Below, in pieces: positions 35,497-44,142 of a stretch of 64,000 nt of DNA; positions within the stretch are counted from its first letter, which is position 1, and every line of letters begins with the position of its first letter. The notes under the pieces are model-generated. The model saw nothing but the letters and a program-made list of their open reading frames with translations. It had not been told where the DNA came from and did not search any database. This stretch comes from Methylobacterium dankookense (lineage in GTDB: Bacteria; Pseudomonadota; Alphaproteobacteria; Rhizobiales; Beijerinckiaceae): contig NZ_CABFVH010000019.1 of NCBI RefSeq assembly GCF_902141855.1, positions 1-64,000 on the forward strand, given 5' to 3'. The position numbers and the translations under genes were made by a program.

Positions 35497-35844
35497 GTGA
35501 CCCTCGCTCCCCGACACGTCCTGGCCGCCGGCCTGATCGCCCTCGGCCTCGGGAGCGCCGGGACGGCGCTGGCGCAGCCGGCCGCTTACGTCTTCCACGC
35601 GCCCGACGCGCCGACCGTGCTGCAGACCGACGCGGGCGGGCATGTGATCGTGCCGGCGGGCCGCCCCGACCTCGCCGTGCCGCCGATCCCGGTGCCGCAC
35701 GTGATGAACGGCGGCGGCTTCGGGCTGACCGGCTTCGACTATTACAGCGACCAGCCCACCGAGGGCCGCCTCGGCGCCCGCAGGCACCCCAAGAGCTACG
35801 TGCTGGCTCCGGCCTACATCGCGCCGCCGCTGCCGCCGCGCTGA
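35497..35844 (+). CDS. Hypothetical secreted protein (115 aa)
   Basis: A short exported protein. GTG 35497 is chosen because GGAG sits about eight bases before it; the in-frame GTG 35482 would add five residues. The signal peptide is about residues 1-27 (LAAGLIALGLGSAGTALAQ). The mature part is proline- and glycine-rich, with VPHVMNGGGFGLTGFDYYSDQPTEG and a C-terminal IAPPLPPR. I recognise no family. The leader before it is filled by the family B repeats downstream of tyrS. Codon use is normal. Confidence 0.6.
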   Translation: MTLAPRHVLAAGLIALGLGSAGTALAQPAAYVFHAPDAPTVLQTDAGGHVIVPAGRPDLAVPPIPVPHVMNGGGFGLTGFDYYSDQPTEGRLGARRHPKSYVLAPAYIAPPLPPR

Positions 35845-35890
35845 GGTTTTACTTTCCCTCCCCCGCAGAGGGGGGAGGGAATGGGTGCCC

Positions 35891-36229
35891 TCAATCCTTC
35901 TCCGGGTCGTGCCCCCAGTTCATCAGGGACATGCGCCAGGCGGAATCGGGGTCGGAGCGCGCCTTGCCGCCCTGGGCGAGGTGGCGGTGGACGTAGCCCA
36001 CCACCTTGCGCATCGCGGCGTAGTCGTCCTCCGTCAGGTCGGCCTTCGCCGTGTCCTTGATCGCGAGGATGCGCCGGCCCATCGCGTGTCCGGTGGACTC
36101 GTCCCCATCCGTCTTCTGGCCGACCGCCTTGCTGGCCTCGCTGTCGAGGTGCTTGCGCAGCGCGGCCGGGGTCATGTTCACGGCCGCGTTGAAGTCCTTC
36201 CAGGTCTCGGCATGGTCGGTCTCGGGCAT
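35891..36229 (-). CDS. DUF3140 family protein
   Basis: A 112-aa small soluble protein. The block TPAALRKHLDSEASKAVGQK, then ESTGHAMGRRILAIK, KADLTEDDYAAMRKVVGYVHRHLAQ and WRMSLMNWGHDPEKD matches DUF3140, a family annotated as possible DNA-binding proteins and found in stress-tolerant bacteria. Start ATG 36229 has GGAGGA at good spacing. It is transcribed away from prfB. The cellular role is not established. Confidence 0.8.
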   Translation of the reverse strand: MPETDHAETWKDFNAAVNMTPAALRKHLDSEASKAVGQKTDGDESTGHAMGRRILAIKDTAKADLTEDDYAAMRKVVGYVHRHLAQGGKARSDPDSAWRMSLMNWGHDPEKD

Positions 36230-36425
36230 GGATTCCTCCGCTGACGCCGCAGGCGATGCTGTCGCGCCACCAACGCGCCGCGGGCGCGCGGTTCTTCCGC
36301 GGCCCGGCCTGGCCCCATGCGGTCCGGCGACGCAGGGCGGCGGCGTGTTTACAGCGCGGGACGCCGCCGGTATCACCCGGCACCGGCCCCGATCAGGGGG
36401 CCCGCCACCATCAGCGAAACACAAG

Positions 36426-37554
36426 ATGCGCGCCGAGATCGAGCAAGCCTCGGATGCCGCCAAGCAGTCTATAGGACTGCTGAGGAGGCATCTTTGACTG
36501 GGACACCGTCGATAAACGCCTCGCGGAGCTGAACGCCGCGTCGGAGGATCCCGACCTCTGGAACGATGCCGAGGCCGCGCAGAAGGTCATGCGCGAGCGC
36601 CAGCAGCTCGACGAGGCCGTCAGCGCCATCCGCAAGCTCGAACGCGACCTCGAGGACGGGGTCACGCTGATCGAGCTCGGCGAGATGGAGGGCGACGCCG
36701 CCTCGATCGCCGAGGGCGAGGCCGCCATCAAGGCCGTCGAGAAGGAGGCCGCGAGCCGGCAGGTCGAGACCCTGCTCTCGGGCGAGGCCGACGGCTTCGA
36801 CACCTATCTCGAGGTGCATGCCGGCGCCGGCGGCACCGAGAGCCAGGACTGGGCCAACATGCTCCAGCGCATGTACGGGCGCTGGGCCGAGCGGCGGAAG
36901 TTCAAGGTCGACATCGTCGAGATGACCGACGGCGAGGAGGCCGGGATCAAGGGCGCCACGCTCCTGATCAAGGGCCACAACGCCTATGGCTGGCTCAAGA
37001 CGGAATCGGGCGTGCACCGCCTCGTGCGGATCTCGCCCTACGATTCCAACGCGCGCCGCCACACCAGCTTCGCGAGCGTCTGGGTCTATCCGGTGATCGA
37101 CGACCGGATCGAGATCGAGATCAAGGAATCCGACTGCCGCATCGACACCTACCGGTCGTCGGGCGCGGGCGGCCAGCACGTCAACACCACCGATTCGGCG
37201 GTGCGCATCACGCACAATCCGACCGGCATCGTGGTGGCCTGCCAGCAGGAGCGCTCGCAGCACAAGAACCGGGCGACCGCCTGGAACATGCTGCGCGCGC
37301 GGCTCTACGAGGCCGAGCTGAAGAAGCGCGAGGAGAAGGCCAATGCCGAGGCCGCCTCGAAGACGGATATCGGCTGGGGCCACCAGATCCGCTCCTACGT
37401 GCTGCAGCCCTACCAGCTCGTGAAGGACCTGCGCACGGGCACGCAGTCGACCGACCCGGACGAGGTGCTCGACGGCGACCTCGACCCCTTCATGGAAGCC
37501 TCCCTCGCCCAGCGCGTCTATGGCGGCGCCGAGGCGGTCGAGGACATCGACTGA
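36426..37554 (+). CDS. prfB: Peptide chain release factor 2 with programmed +1 frameshift
   Basis: RF2 ends translation at UGA and UAA. The zero frame from ATG 36426 gives 23 codons and stops at TGA 36495-36497. The site reads AGG AGG CAT CTT TGA C, the classic RF2 slip site with an internal Shine-Dalgarno AGGAGG. After a +1 shift translation resumes at GAC 36496 ([12 protein letters not shown]) and runs to 37554, for 375 residues in total. The body has the RF signature [13 protein letters not shown] and the GGQ motif in [18 protein letters not shown]2 shortage should favour the shift, so the gene regulates itself. Confidence 0.95.
36483..36498 (+). promoter_or_regulatory. Programmed ribosomal frameshift site of prfB
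   Basis: AGGAGGCATCTTTGAC: an internal Shine-Dalgarno, CTT slip codon, in-frame TGA and following C, matching the E. coli prfB element apart from two bases. The element positions codon 23 as the slip codon. Confidence 0.95.
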
Positions 37555-37566
37555 CGTCAGGGTGTC

Positions 37567-37672
37567 GAGAGGGCTCAGCCCTCTCGCGGGTCCAGGGCAA
37601 AGCCCTGGGAAGACCTCGGGGCTCTGCCCCGAGACCCTGCCAAAGGGATGATCCCTTTGGGATCCCGGATCC
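37567..37672. repeat. Intergenic palindromic repeat, family A (copy 5)
   Basis: Nearly the same series as at 1745 (AGAGGGCTCAGCCCTCT, CCAGGGCAAAGCCCTGG, CGGGGCTCTGCCCCG, AAAGGGATGATCCCTTT, GGGATCCC) between the convergent prfB and M23 peptidase genes. Confidence 0.78.
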
Positions 37673-38778
37673 TACGGGCTGCCTGCGGCGAGCAGGCGGC
37701 CGGCATCGAGGAAGCGCTCGGGATCGACCGGCTCGCCGTCGACCCGCGTCTCGTAATGCAGATGGGCGCCGGTGGAGCGGCCGGTCGAGCCGACCCGACC
37801 CACCACCTGCCCGGCCGCGACGATCTGGCCCGGCACCACCGCGATCCGGGCGAGATGGGCGAAGCGGGTGGTCAGCCCGTGGCCGTGGTCGATCTCCACC
37901 ATGTTGCCGTAGCCGCCCGCCGCCTCGGCGAGCGTGACGCGGCCCGGGGCCGTGGCGCGGGCCGCCTCGCCGAACTCCGCCTTGAGATCGAGCCCGGTAT
38001 GGAGCGCGAGCCCCCGCGTGAACGGGTCGAGGCGCGCGCCGAAGGGGCTCGACATGCTGCTCGCGCCGAGGATCGGCCGGCGCAGGGGCAGGTTGCCGGC
38101 AAGCCGATGCAGCCGCTCGGCCTCGTCCACGGCGCGCTGCGCCGCCTCCAGGGTCTCGGCGAAGGCGTCCCCTGAGACCGGCACCAGCGGGCCGCCCATG
38201 GCGGCGGGCGCCGGCCCCTCGAAGCGGGCGGGATCGAGCCCGGCGCCGCGGATCACGCCGCGCAGGCGCTGCATCCGCCGCGCCGCCCCGGCCGCGACCC
38301 GGCCGAGGGCGCGCGCCTGCGCTGCCTGGACCGCGTCGAGGGCGGATTCGAGGCCCTGGAGCCGCTCGGCGGCGGCCCGGCCCGGCCGGCCTTCCGCGTC
38401 GCGCAAGGAGAAGGGTTCGGGCGCCGGGGCGGGCTCGGCCAAGCGCGGATCGGAATCGGGCATCCGCGTCACGACGGCCTGGCGGCGCTCCAGCTCGGCC
38501 TGCCGGTCGAGCGCGGCCGCGAGGCGGCGTTCCAGGCCCAGGCGCAGGGCCGATTGCTCGCGCCGCCCCGCCTCGACCTCGGCGCGCAACTCGCCGAGGC
38601 GGCTCTCGTAATCGGCCTGGATCGCGCCCTGCCGGGCGAGCAGGCCCGCCATCAGGTCGTCATGGAAGACGAGGCCGTAGGTCGCCGTCCCCGCCCAGAG
38701 GCTCGTGACGGCGAGCCCCGCCGCGAGGAGGGCCCGGCCGCGTCGCGGCATCGTCTTGGTCTGGCGGGAGGGGCGCAT
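37672..38778 (-). CDS. M23-family metallopeptidase with coiled-coil
   Basis: A 368-aa envelope protein. It has an N-terminal membrane anchor (about residues 15-36), a long Glu/Arg/Leu coiled-coil region (about 50-105 and 130-225), then a LytM/M23 domain with complete zinc ligands: His260 and Asp264 in LHTGLDLK and His339/His341 in GAHLHYE. An intact active site implies peptidoglycan endopeptidase activity or at least folding like one; the anchor plus coiled-coil resembles cell-shape or division endopeptidases. Start ATG 38778. No operon partner is visible. Confidence 0.88.
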   Translation of the reverse strand: MRPSRQTKTMPRRGRALLAAGLAVTSLWAGTATYGLVFHDDLMAGLLARQGAIQADYESRLGELRAEVEAGRREQSALRLGLERRLAAALDRQAELERRQAVVTRMPDSDPRLAEPAPAPEPFSLRDAEGRPGRAAAERLQGLESALDAVQAAQARALGRVAAGAARRMQRLRGVIRGAGLDPARFEGPAPAAMGGPLVPVSGDAFAETLEAAQRAVDEAERLHRLAGNLPLRRPILGASSMSSPFGARLDPFTRGLALHTGLDLKAEFGEAARATAPGRVTLAEAAGGYGNMVEIDHGHGLTTRFAHLARIAVVPGQIVAAGQVVGRVGSTGRSTGAHLHYETRVDGEPVDPERFLDAGRLLAAGSP

Positions 38779-38861
38779 GGCGGGCGGGGTTCGAATCGCC
38801 CGCCCATTCAGGACCCGGTAAGGTTAAGGAAGCGCGAAGGGGCGGCCCGTCACGCCGACCG

Positions 38862-39329
38862 TCACGCCAGGGCGCGGGCGGCCTCCAGGACCTCCTCGGC
38901 ATGGCCCGGCACCTTCACCTTCGGCCAGACCCGCGCGATCCGGCCCTCGCGGTCGACGAGAACCGTGGTGCGCTCCACGCCCATGTACTTGCGCCCGTAC
39001 ATGCTCTTCTCGACCCAGACGCCGTAGGCCTGAAGAACCGTCTTCGACTCGTCGGATGCAAGTGGAAATTGCAATCCATAATTGCCACAGAACTTGTCGT
39101 GGCTTTTCACCGGGTCGGGCGAGAGACCGATCACCCGGGTGTCGGCCGCCGCGAAGTCCGGCAGCAGCCCGTTGAAGCCCTGCGCCTCCAGGGTGCAGCC
39201 GCTAGTATCGTCCTTCGGGTAGAAGTAGAGCACGACCTTGTGACCGCGCATCTCCGCGAGCGCGATGGTCGTCCCGCCCGAGCCGGACAATGTGAAGTCG
39301 GGCGCCGGATTGCCGATTTCCAAGGACAT
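38862..39329 (-). CDS. bcp: Thiol peroxidase, Bcp/PrxQ type
   Basis: A 155-aa peroxiredoxin that reduces hydroperoxides with thioredoxin. The thioredoxin fold starts IGNPAPDFTL, and the peroxidatic Cys45 lies in YPKDDTSGCTLEAQGF. The usual resolving cysteine five residues later is Gln50 here; the only other cysteine is Cys81 in DKFCGNYG. It may therefore use Cys81 or act as a 1-Cys enzyme. The later blocks VGVWVEKSMYGRKYMGVERTTVLVD-like and VKVPGHAEEVL fit Bcp. Start ATG 39329. It is divergent from the YhdP-like gene. Confidence 0.92.
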   Translation of the reverse strand: MSLEIGNPAPDFTLSGSGGTTIALAEMRGHKVVLYFYPKDDTSGCTLEAQGFNGLLPDFAAADTRVIGLSPDPVKSHDKFCGNYGLQFPLASDESKTVLQAYGVWVEKSMYGRKYMGVERTTVLVDREGRIARVWPKVKVPGHAEEVLEAARALA

Positions 39330-39492
39330 CGTGCCTTCCTTTCGGCCGATTGATGGTGTGCCTGGGCGGGATGAGCGCGAGCAACGGCCGAACAACGGCA
39401 TTGGCGGCCGGGCCAGCTCGCGATCGTCCGCGCTCCTCTTATAGTCCTCAGGTTCCCCGATCCAGCGGTCAAGCTTGGAATGCAAGGTCTCG

Positions 39493-42400
39493 ATGGCTGA
39501 ACAACCCGAGGGACTGAAGCCGCCTCGGCCGGGGCGGCGCTGGGGCTGGCTCTGCCTGGTCACGGCGCTCGGCCTCGTGCTCCTCGTCGGGATCGGCGGC
39601 GGCCTCGCCTGGCTGCGCCTCGCCTGGGGCCCGATCAGCCTCGACGCCTTCTCGGGCCGCGTCGCCGCCGCGGTGGCCGAGCGGATCGGCCCGGGCTGGC
39701 GCATCGACCTCTCCGACAGCTCGCTCGAACTCGATTCCGAGCACGCGCTGGCGCTCCGCGTCGCCGGGCTCGACATCCGCAACCCGCAGGGCGCCCTGGT
39801 GGTGCGCGCGCCGCTCGCCGTGGTCAGCCTCGACGGCTGGAGCCTGCTCCGCCTCGCCGTGCAGCCGCGCTCCATCGAGTTCCGCGACGTGCAGATGACG
39901 GCGCTCGTCCACCGGGACGGCTCCATCGCCTTCGCCTCGCCCGATGCGGGCAAGGCGAGCACGCCGCAGACCCTGCCGAGCGTCGATTCCGCCCGCGGCA
40001 CGGTGTCGCCGCTCTCGGCCGGCATCGCCTCGATCTTCGGCGTGGTGCTCGATCCGGCGGGCGTGGTCGGCGCCCTCGACCGGGCCCGCGTCACCAATTC
40101 CCGCCTGACGCTTCTCGACGAGGACGGGCGCGAGCGCGCGGTGTTCGAGCGCGTCAACGGCCTGTTCGGGCGCGACGCCACCCAGGACGCGCGCATGTTC
40201 GAGCTGCGCATCGACGGGCCGCACGGGCAGTGGCGCTTCGGCGGCACCCTGCGCGAGGCGGCGAGCGGCGAGCGCACCGGGGTCATCACCCTGGACGACC
40301 TGCCGGCCACCGACCTGCTCCTGCTCTCCGGCCAGTCGAAGCTGCCCCTCACCACCGATCTCAAGCTCTCGGCCAAGGCCGATGTCCGCCTCGCCGCGGG
40401 CCGGATCGAGGCGATGGACCTCGCCGTGCATACGGGCGACGGCTCGCTGCTGATCGAGGAGAAGGACTTCAACCCCGTCACCGTGGAGAGCGTCACCGCC
40501 CGCGGTCGCTGGGACGAGGGCGCCCGGGCGATGACGCTCACCGACCTCGACTATCGCGGCGCGGGCAACGCGGTGCGCCTCACCGGCTCCTGGCAGGCGA
40601 GCCCGGCCGGCGCCGACACCGCCTGGACGGCCACCCTGTCGGGCCGCGACGCGATCCTGCGCGGCGCCGCGCCCAAGGACGTGCCGGTGAAGATCGACGC
40701 CGTCGAGGCGCAGCTCTCCGGCCGGGCCGGCGGCGTCTCCATCGACGCGATGACCCTGGCCGGGGCCGGAGTGAAGGGCCGCCTCAGCGGCACGCTCGGC
40801 ACCAGCGCCGACGATGACGGCCTGACTCTGCGCATCGTGGCGAGCGACAGCGAGGCGCGCACGGCGCTGCGGCTCTGGCCCGAGAACATCGCGCCGGGCG
40901 CCCGCAACTACCTCGTGGACGAGCTGCGCGCCGCCCGCATCGAGAGCCTCGACATCGCCGTCGACATGTCCGGCGCCGAGCTCGCCGCCGCGACCCGGGG
41001 CGACCCGATGCCCGACAACGCCGTGCATATCGACTTCCGCATCGCGGACGCGACGCTGGAGATCTCGCCCGACGCGCCGCCGCTCACCAACGGGCGCGTG
41101 GCCGGCACCATCACCGGGCGCACCACCCGAATCCGCGACGTCACCGCCGATCTCCGCCTCGGCGAGGGCCGCGCGCTCGCCATCGGCGAGGGCAGCTTCG
41201 TCATCCCCGAGATCACCCCCGACACGGTGGTGGCGCAGATCGGCCTGCGCCTGTCCGGGGGCGCCGACGCGCTGGCCGCCCTGCTCCAGACCAAGCTGTT
41301 CCGCAACTTGACCGGGGCCGACATCGACCCGGCGACGGTGAAGGGCGCGGCCGACCTGCGCATCGCCTTCCCGCTCAACCTCAAGCACATCCCCGATTTG
41401 CCCGACCTGCCGGTGACGCTGACCGGCAGCCTCACCGACCTCACCGTGGACAAGGTGGTGGGCAAGGACCGGCTCGAATCGGGCCGCTTCGCGGTCTCCT
41501 ACGGCCGCGACGGCTTCGGCCTGAAGGGCGAGGCCCGGATGCTCGGCGCGCCCGTGGCGATCGACCTGCGCCAGCCCAAGCCCACCGGCGGGGACAAGGG
41601 CGGTGGCGAGGTGCAGGTGAGCCTCGCCCTCGACGACGCCTTCCGCGTGAAGAAGGGCCTGCCGGCCGCGCCCCAGCTCACCGGGACGATCCCCGTGAAG
41701 GCGGTGATGCCCCTCGGGCGCGCCGGCAAGGCGCCGGTCCGGGTCGAGGCCGACCTGACCCGGGCCGGGATCGACGGGCTGCTGCCGGGCCTCGCCAAGC
41801 CCGCCGGCCGGCCCGGCCGGCTCAGCTTCACCCTGACCGAGGCCGGGAGCGGGGCGGATCTGCGCGACATCGTCCTTGATGCCGGGGCGGCCTCGGCGCG
41901 GGGCAGCGCGTCGATCGGTGATTCAGGGCTGGAGCGGGCCGAGTTCGCGAGCCTCAAGCTCTCGCCCGGCGACGACATGCGCGTGGTCGTGGACCGCGCG
42001 GGCGCCGGCTACAAGGTCAGCGTGCGCGGCGCGGTGGCCGATGCCCGGCCCTTCCTGAAATCGATGCTCGGGCCCGAGCAGAAGGGCAAGGATTCGGGGC
42101 CCAAGGACATCGACGCCGACGTCCAGCTCGGCATCCTCACCGGCTACAACGAGGAGGCGCTCACCAATGCGAGCGTCAAGGTCTCGCTGCACGGGCGCGA
42201 CCTGCGCTCGGCCGCGATCGCCGGCCGCTTCCGCTCCTCGCCCCTCGCGGTGAGCGTGGGCCGGGGCGAGCGCGGCGTGCCGGTGCTGCAGGTGGAATCG
42301 GCCGATGCGGGCGCGACGCTCCGCTTCGTCGACATCTACAAGCGCATGGTCGGCGGCCGGCTCAATGCCGGGATCAATCTCAACGACGGCCCGCAAGCCG

Positions 42401-42924
42401 GCGTCATCCAGATCCGCAACTTCACCCTCCGCAACGAGCCGGCGCTCTCCAGCATCATGGCCAAGGGGCCGGAGGCGCCCGACACGGTGGATGCCCGCGG
42501 GCGCCGCCGCCCCGCCGTGCAGCCGGCGAGCGAGGTCACCTTCGACCGGATGCGCGCGAACTTCGTGCGCACCGGCAGCCGGGTCGACTTCACCGACGCG
42601 GCGATCTCCAACGCGGCCATGGGCTTCACCCTCTCCGGCTATCTCGACACCGGCCGCGAGCGCACGGACATCAACGGCACCTTCGTGCCGCTCTACGGGC
42701 TGAACAACGTGGTCGCGCAGGTGCCGCTGTTCGGGCCGCTGCTGGCCGGCGGGCACAACGAGGGGCTGTTCGCGGTCAATTTCCGGGTCCAGGGCAAGCT
42801 CAGCGCCCCGGATGTCAGCGTGAACCCGCTCTCGGCGGTGGCGCCGGGCTTCCTGCGCAAGCTGTTCAGTGCCGGCGGCCCCGTCGCCGACGGCGACGCG
42901 CAAGCGCCGCAGAGCGACCGCTGA
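39493..42924 (+). CDS. YhdP/AsmA-like family protein (DUF3971), 1143 aa
   Basis: A very long envelope protein. One transmembrane helix near residues 18-40 (WLCLVTALGLVLLVGIGGGLAW) is followed by about 1100 periplasmic residues of repeating beta-strands, the pattern of AsmA-like/DUF3971 proteins such as YhdP and other bridge-like lipid-transfer candidates. The final part (DFTDAAISNAAMGFTLSGYLD, then GPLLAGGHNEGLFAVNFRVQGKLSAPDVSVNPLSAVAPGFLRKLF) is the AsmA_2-type ending. The family is thought to carry phospholipids across the periplasm. ATG 39493 has AAGG seven bases upstream. It is divergent from bcp. Confidence 0.87.
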   Translation: MAEQPEGLKPPRPGRRWGWLCLVTALGLVLLVGIGGGLAWLRLAWGPISLDAFSGRVAAAVAERIGPGWRIDLSDSSLELDSEHALALRVAGLDIRNPQGALVVRAPLAVVSLDGWSLLRLAVQPRSIEFRDVQMTALVHRDGSIAFASPDAGKASTPQTLPSVDSARGTVSPLSAGIASIFGVVLDPAGVVGALDRARVTNSRLTLLDEDGRERAVFERVNGLFGRDATQDARMFELRIDGPHGQWRFGGTLREAASGERTGVITLDDLPATDLLLLSGQSKLPLTTDLKLSAKADVRLAAGRIEAMDLAVHTGDGSLLIEEKDFNPVTVESVTARGRWDEGARAMTLTDLDYRGAGNAVRLTGSWQASPAGADTAWTATLSGRDAILRGAAPKDVPVKIDAVEAQLSGRAGGVSIDAMTLAGAGVKGRLSGTLGTSADDDGLTLRIVASDSEARTALRLWPENIAPGARNYLVDELRAARIESLDIAVDMSGAELAAATRGDPMPDNAVHIDFRIADATLEISPDAPPLTNGRVAGTITGRTTRIRDVTADLRLGEGRALAIGEGSFVIPEITPDTVVAQIGLRLSGGADALAALLQTKLFRNLTGADIDPATVKGAADLRIAFPLNLKHIPDLPDLPVTLTGSLTDLTVDKVVGKDRLESGRFAVSYGRDGFGLKGEARMLGAPVAIDLRQPKPTGGDKGGGEVQVSLALDDAFRVKKGLPAAPQLTGTIPVKAVMPLGRAGKAPVRVEADLTRAGIDGLLPGLAKPAGRPGRLSFTLTEAGSGADLRDIVLDAGAASARGSASIGDSGLERAEFASLKLSPGDDMRVVVDRAGAGYKVSVRGAVADARPFLKSMLGPEQKGKDSGPKDIDADVQLGILTGYNEEALTNASVKVSLHGRDLRSAAIAGRFRSSPLAVSVGRGERGVPVLQVESADAGATLRFVDIYKRMVGGRLNAGINLNDGPQAGVIQIRNFTLRNEPALSSIMAKGPEAPDTVDARGRRRPAVQPASEVTFDRMRANFVRTGSRVDFTDAAISNAAMGFTLSGYLDTGRERTDINGTFVPLYGLNNVVAQVPLFGPLLAGGHNEGLFAVNFRVQGKLSAPDVSVNPLSAVAPGFLRKLFSAGGPVADGDAQAPQSDR

Positions 42925-42959
42925 GGGGTTTTCTGGGATCAGGCTGCGGACGGGAACCG

Positions 42960-43000
42960 CGACAGGCTCCCTCTCTCGAACGGGAGAGGGGGCCCGCACC
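42960..43000. repeat. Single arm of the CTCTCCC-type repeat
   Basis: CTCCCTCTCTCGAACGGGAGAGGGGG after the YhdP-like gene, a partly mutated version of the arms seen at 21441 and 21558, without a partner arm nearby. Confidence 0.6.
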
Positions 43001-43049
43001 TGATCCGGCACCGCCGCTGCCCGCTCCCAACCCAATGTCATGAATGGGC

Positions 43050-43165
43050 TCTTCCCCGCCCCCTTGCGGGGAGGGGGTAGGGGTGGGGGTGGCCCAGGAT
43101 GAGGCGTGACGGTGCCTTCTGCCCCACCCCCACCTCCAATTCCTCCCCGCAAGGGGGAGGAGAGC
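43050..43165. repeat. Paired inverted repeats, family B (copy 3)
   Basis: CCCCCTTGCGGGGAGGGGG near 43058-43076 and TCCTCCCCGCAAGGGGGAGGA near 43141-43161 in opposite orientation, connected by GGTGGGGGTGG / CCACCCCCACC, as at 30064 and 35238. Confidence 0.8.
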
Positions 43166-43763
43166 GGGCCCAGCTTATGACAATAAGCTTGACATGCGAG
43201 AACAAAACACGTACGCAGCTCCCCACGCGCTGTCCCACGGCGCGACGGGTCCTGCAACCCGCCGCGCCGTGAGCAGGGAGCCCGAGCCGGATGACCGCCG
43301 GCAAGGACCAGGACAGCGCGGCGGTTCCCGCGTCGCCGGCCGGTCAGCCGGTGCCCCGGGCGCCTCTGCGCGACACAGGGCCGTTCTCGGCGCCAGCCCG
43401 GACGAACACGGGACAGCGCCGACAGTCCGGCCTGCAGGTCGAGGAACCGATGCCGGGCCCAATACGAGGCCGGGTGCAGGACACGTTACGTCTGCCGAGG
43501 ACGAGGCTGGGATGGGGGACGCACCGCGTCGCGGGACCAACCCCGATACCAGGCCATCCGAGGTCGGGGTCGATGCAGGCGGGTATCCAAGAAACCGCGA
43601 CGCTCAAATCGGGTGAGACCGGGCAGCCTGCCTCTCTCATCCGCGGGACGCCGGGGGACCGGTGTTTGCGCATATCGTTCAGGGTTCCGCGGCGTCCCGC
43701 GTCTCCCTCTCCGGCCAAGCCTCCGGCGTCACACGACGCGCGGAGCCGAAGACGCGTGGGCGC
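43166..43763. other. Unassigned region with a hairpin and a promoter-like start
   Basis: About 600 bases without a gene I can support. It opens with AGCTTAT-GACA-ATAAGCT (43172-43189) overlapping TTGACA (43189-43194), an AT-rich start resembling a promoter with a hairpin. Several overlapping open frames on both strands have no ribosome-binding site, no recognisable motif and amino-acid compositions rich in Arg/Pro/Gly as in shadow frames. It may encode an RNA or a decayed gene. Confidence 0.4.
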
Positions 43764-43988
43764 TCAGCCCTTCGAGCGCAGCACTACGGCGGGGCCCGGA
43801 CCGCGCGCCGGGTCGCAGGCGGTGTCGAAGGCGTTGAGCGGCAGCGGGCGCGAATCGCAGACGAAGGCGTCCTGCGGGCCGGGGGCCGGGACGGGGTCGC
43901 GCGCCACGATCGGGTTCGGCGCGCAGGCGCCGACGGTGCCGAGGACGAGGGCGGCGAGCGCGGCGGCTTTCAGGTTCAGGCGGCGCAT
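43764..43988 (-). CDS. Small lipoprotein (74 aa)
   Basis: Starts ATG 43988 with a basic N-region (MRRLNLK), a hydrophobic core and the lipobox GTVGAC, giving a lipidated Cys near residue 22. The mature part is only about 50 residues: PNPIVARDPVPAPGPQDAF, then VCDSRPLPLNAFDTACDPARG with two further cysteines. I know no family. Small lipoproteins of this kind are common and often unannotated. It is downstream of, and on the same strand as, the aminotransferase gene at 44143. Confidence 0.6.
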   Translation of the reverse strand: MRRLNLKAAALAALVLGTVGACAPNPIVARDPVPAPGPQDAFVCDSRPLPLNAFDTACDPARGPGPAVVLRSKG

Positions 43989-44142
43989 GCAACCCTCGGG
44001 AACGCAAGGAACGATCGGGACCCCTCCGGAAACCCTCGCCCAGCGCATCGCGCGCGACAAGCGCCGCGGCACCCGCGGCGGCGGCTTTACCGGTCCCTGT
44101 CGCCCGGCCGCAACATCGCGGCCGGGCCGGCGAGTGCGGGGG

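Noticed and set aside
39469..41388. 639-codon minus-strand frame opposite the YhdP-like gene
   Set aside because: Low-complexity shadow sequence without start signal or domain; the plus-strand gene explains the stretch.
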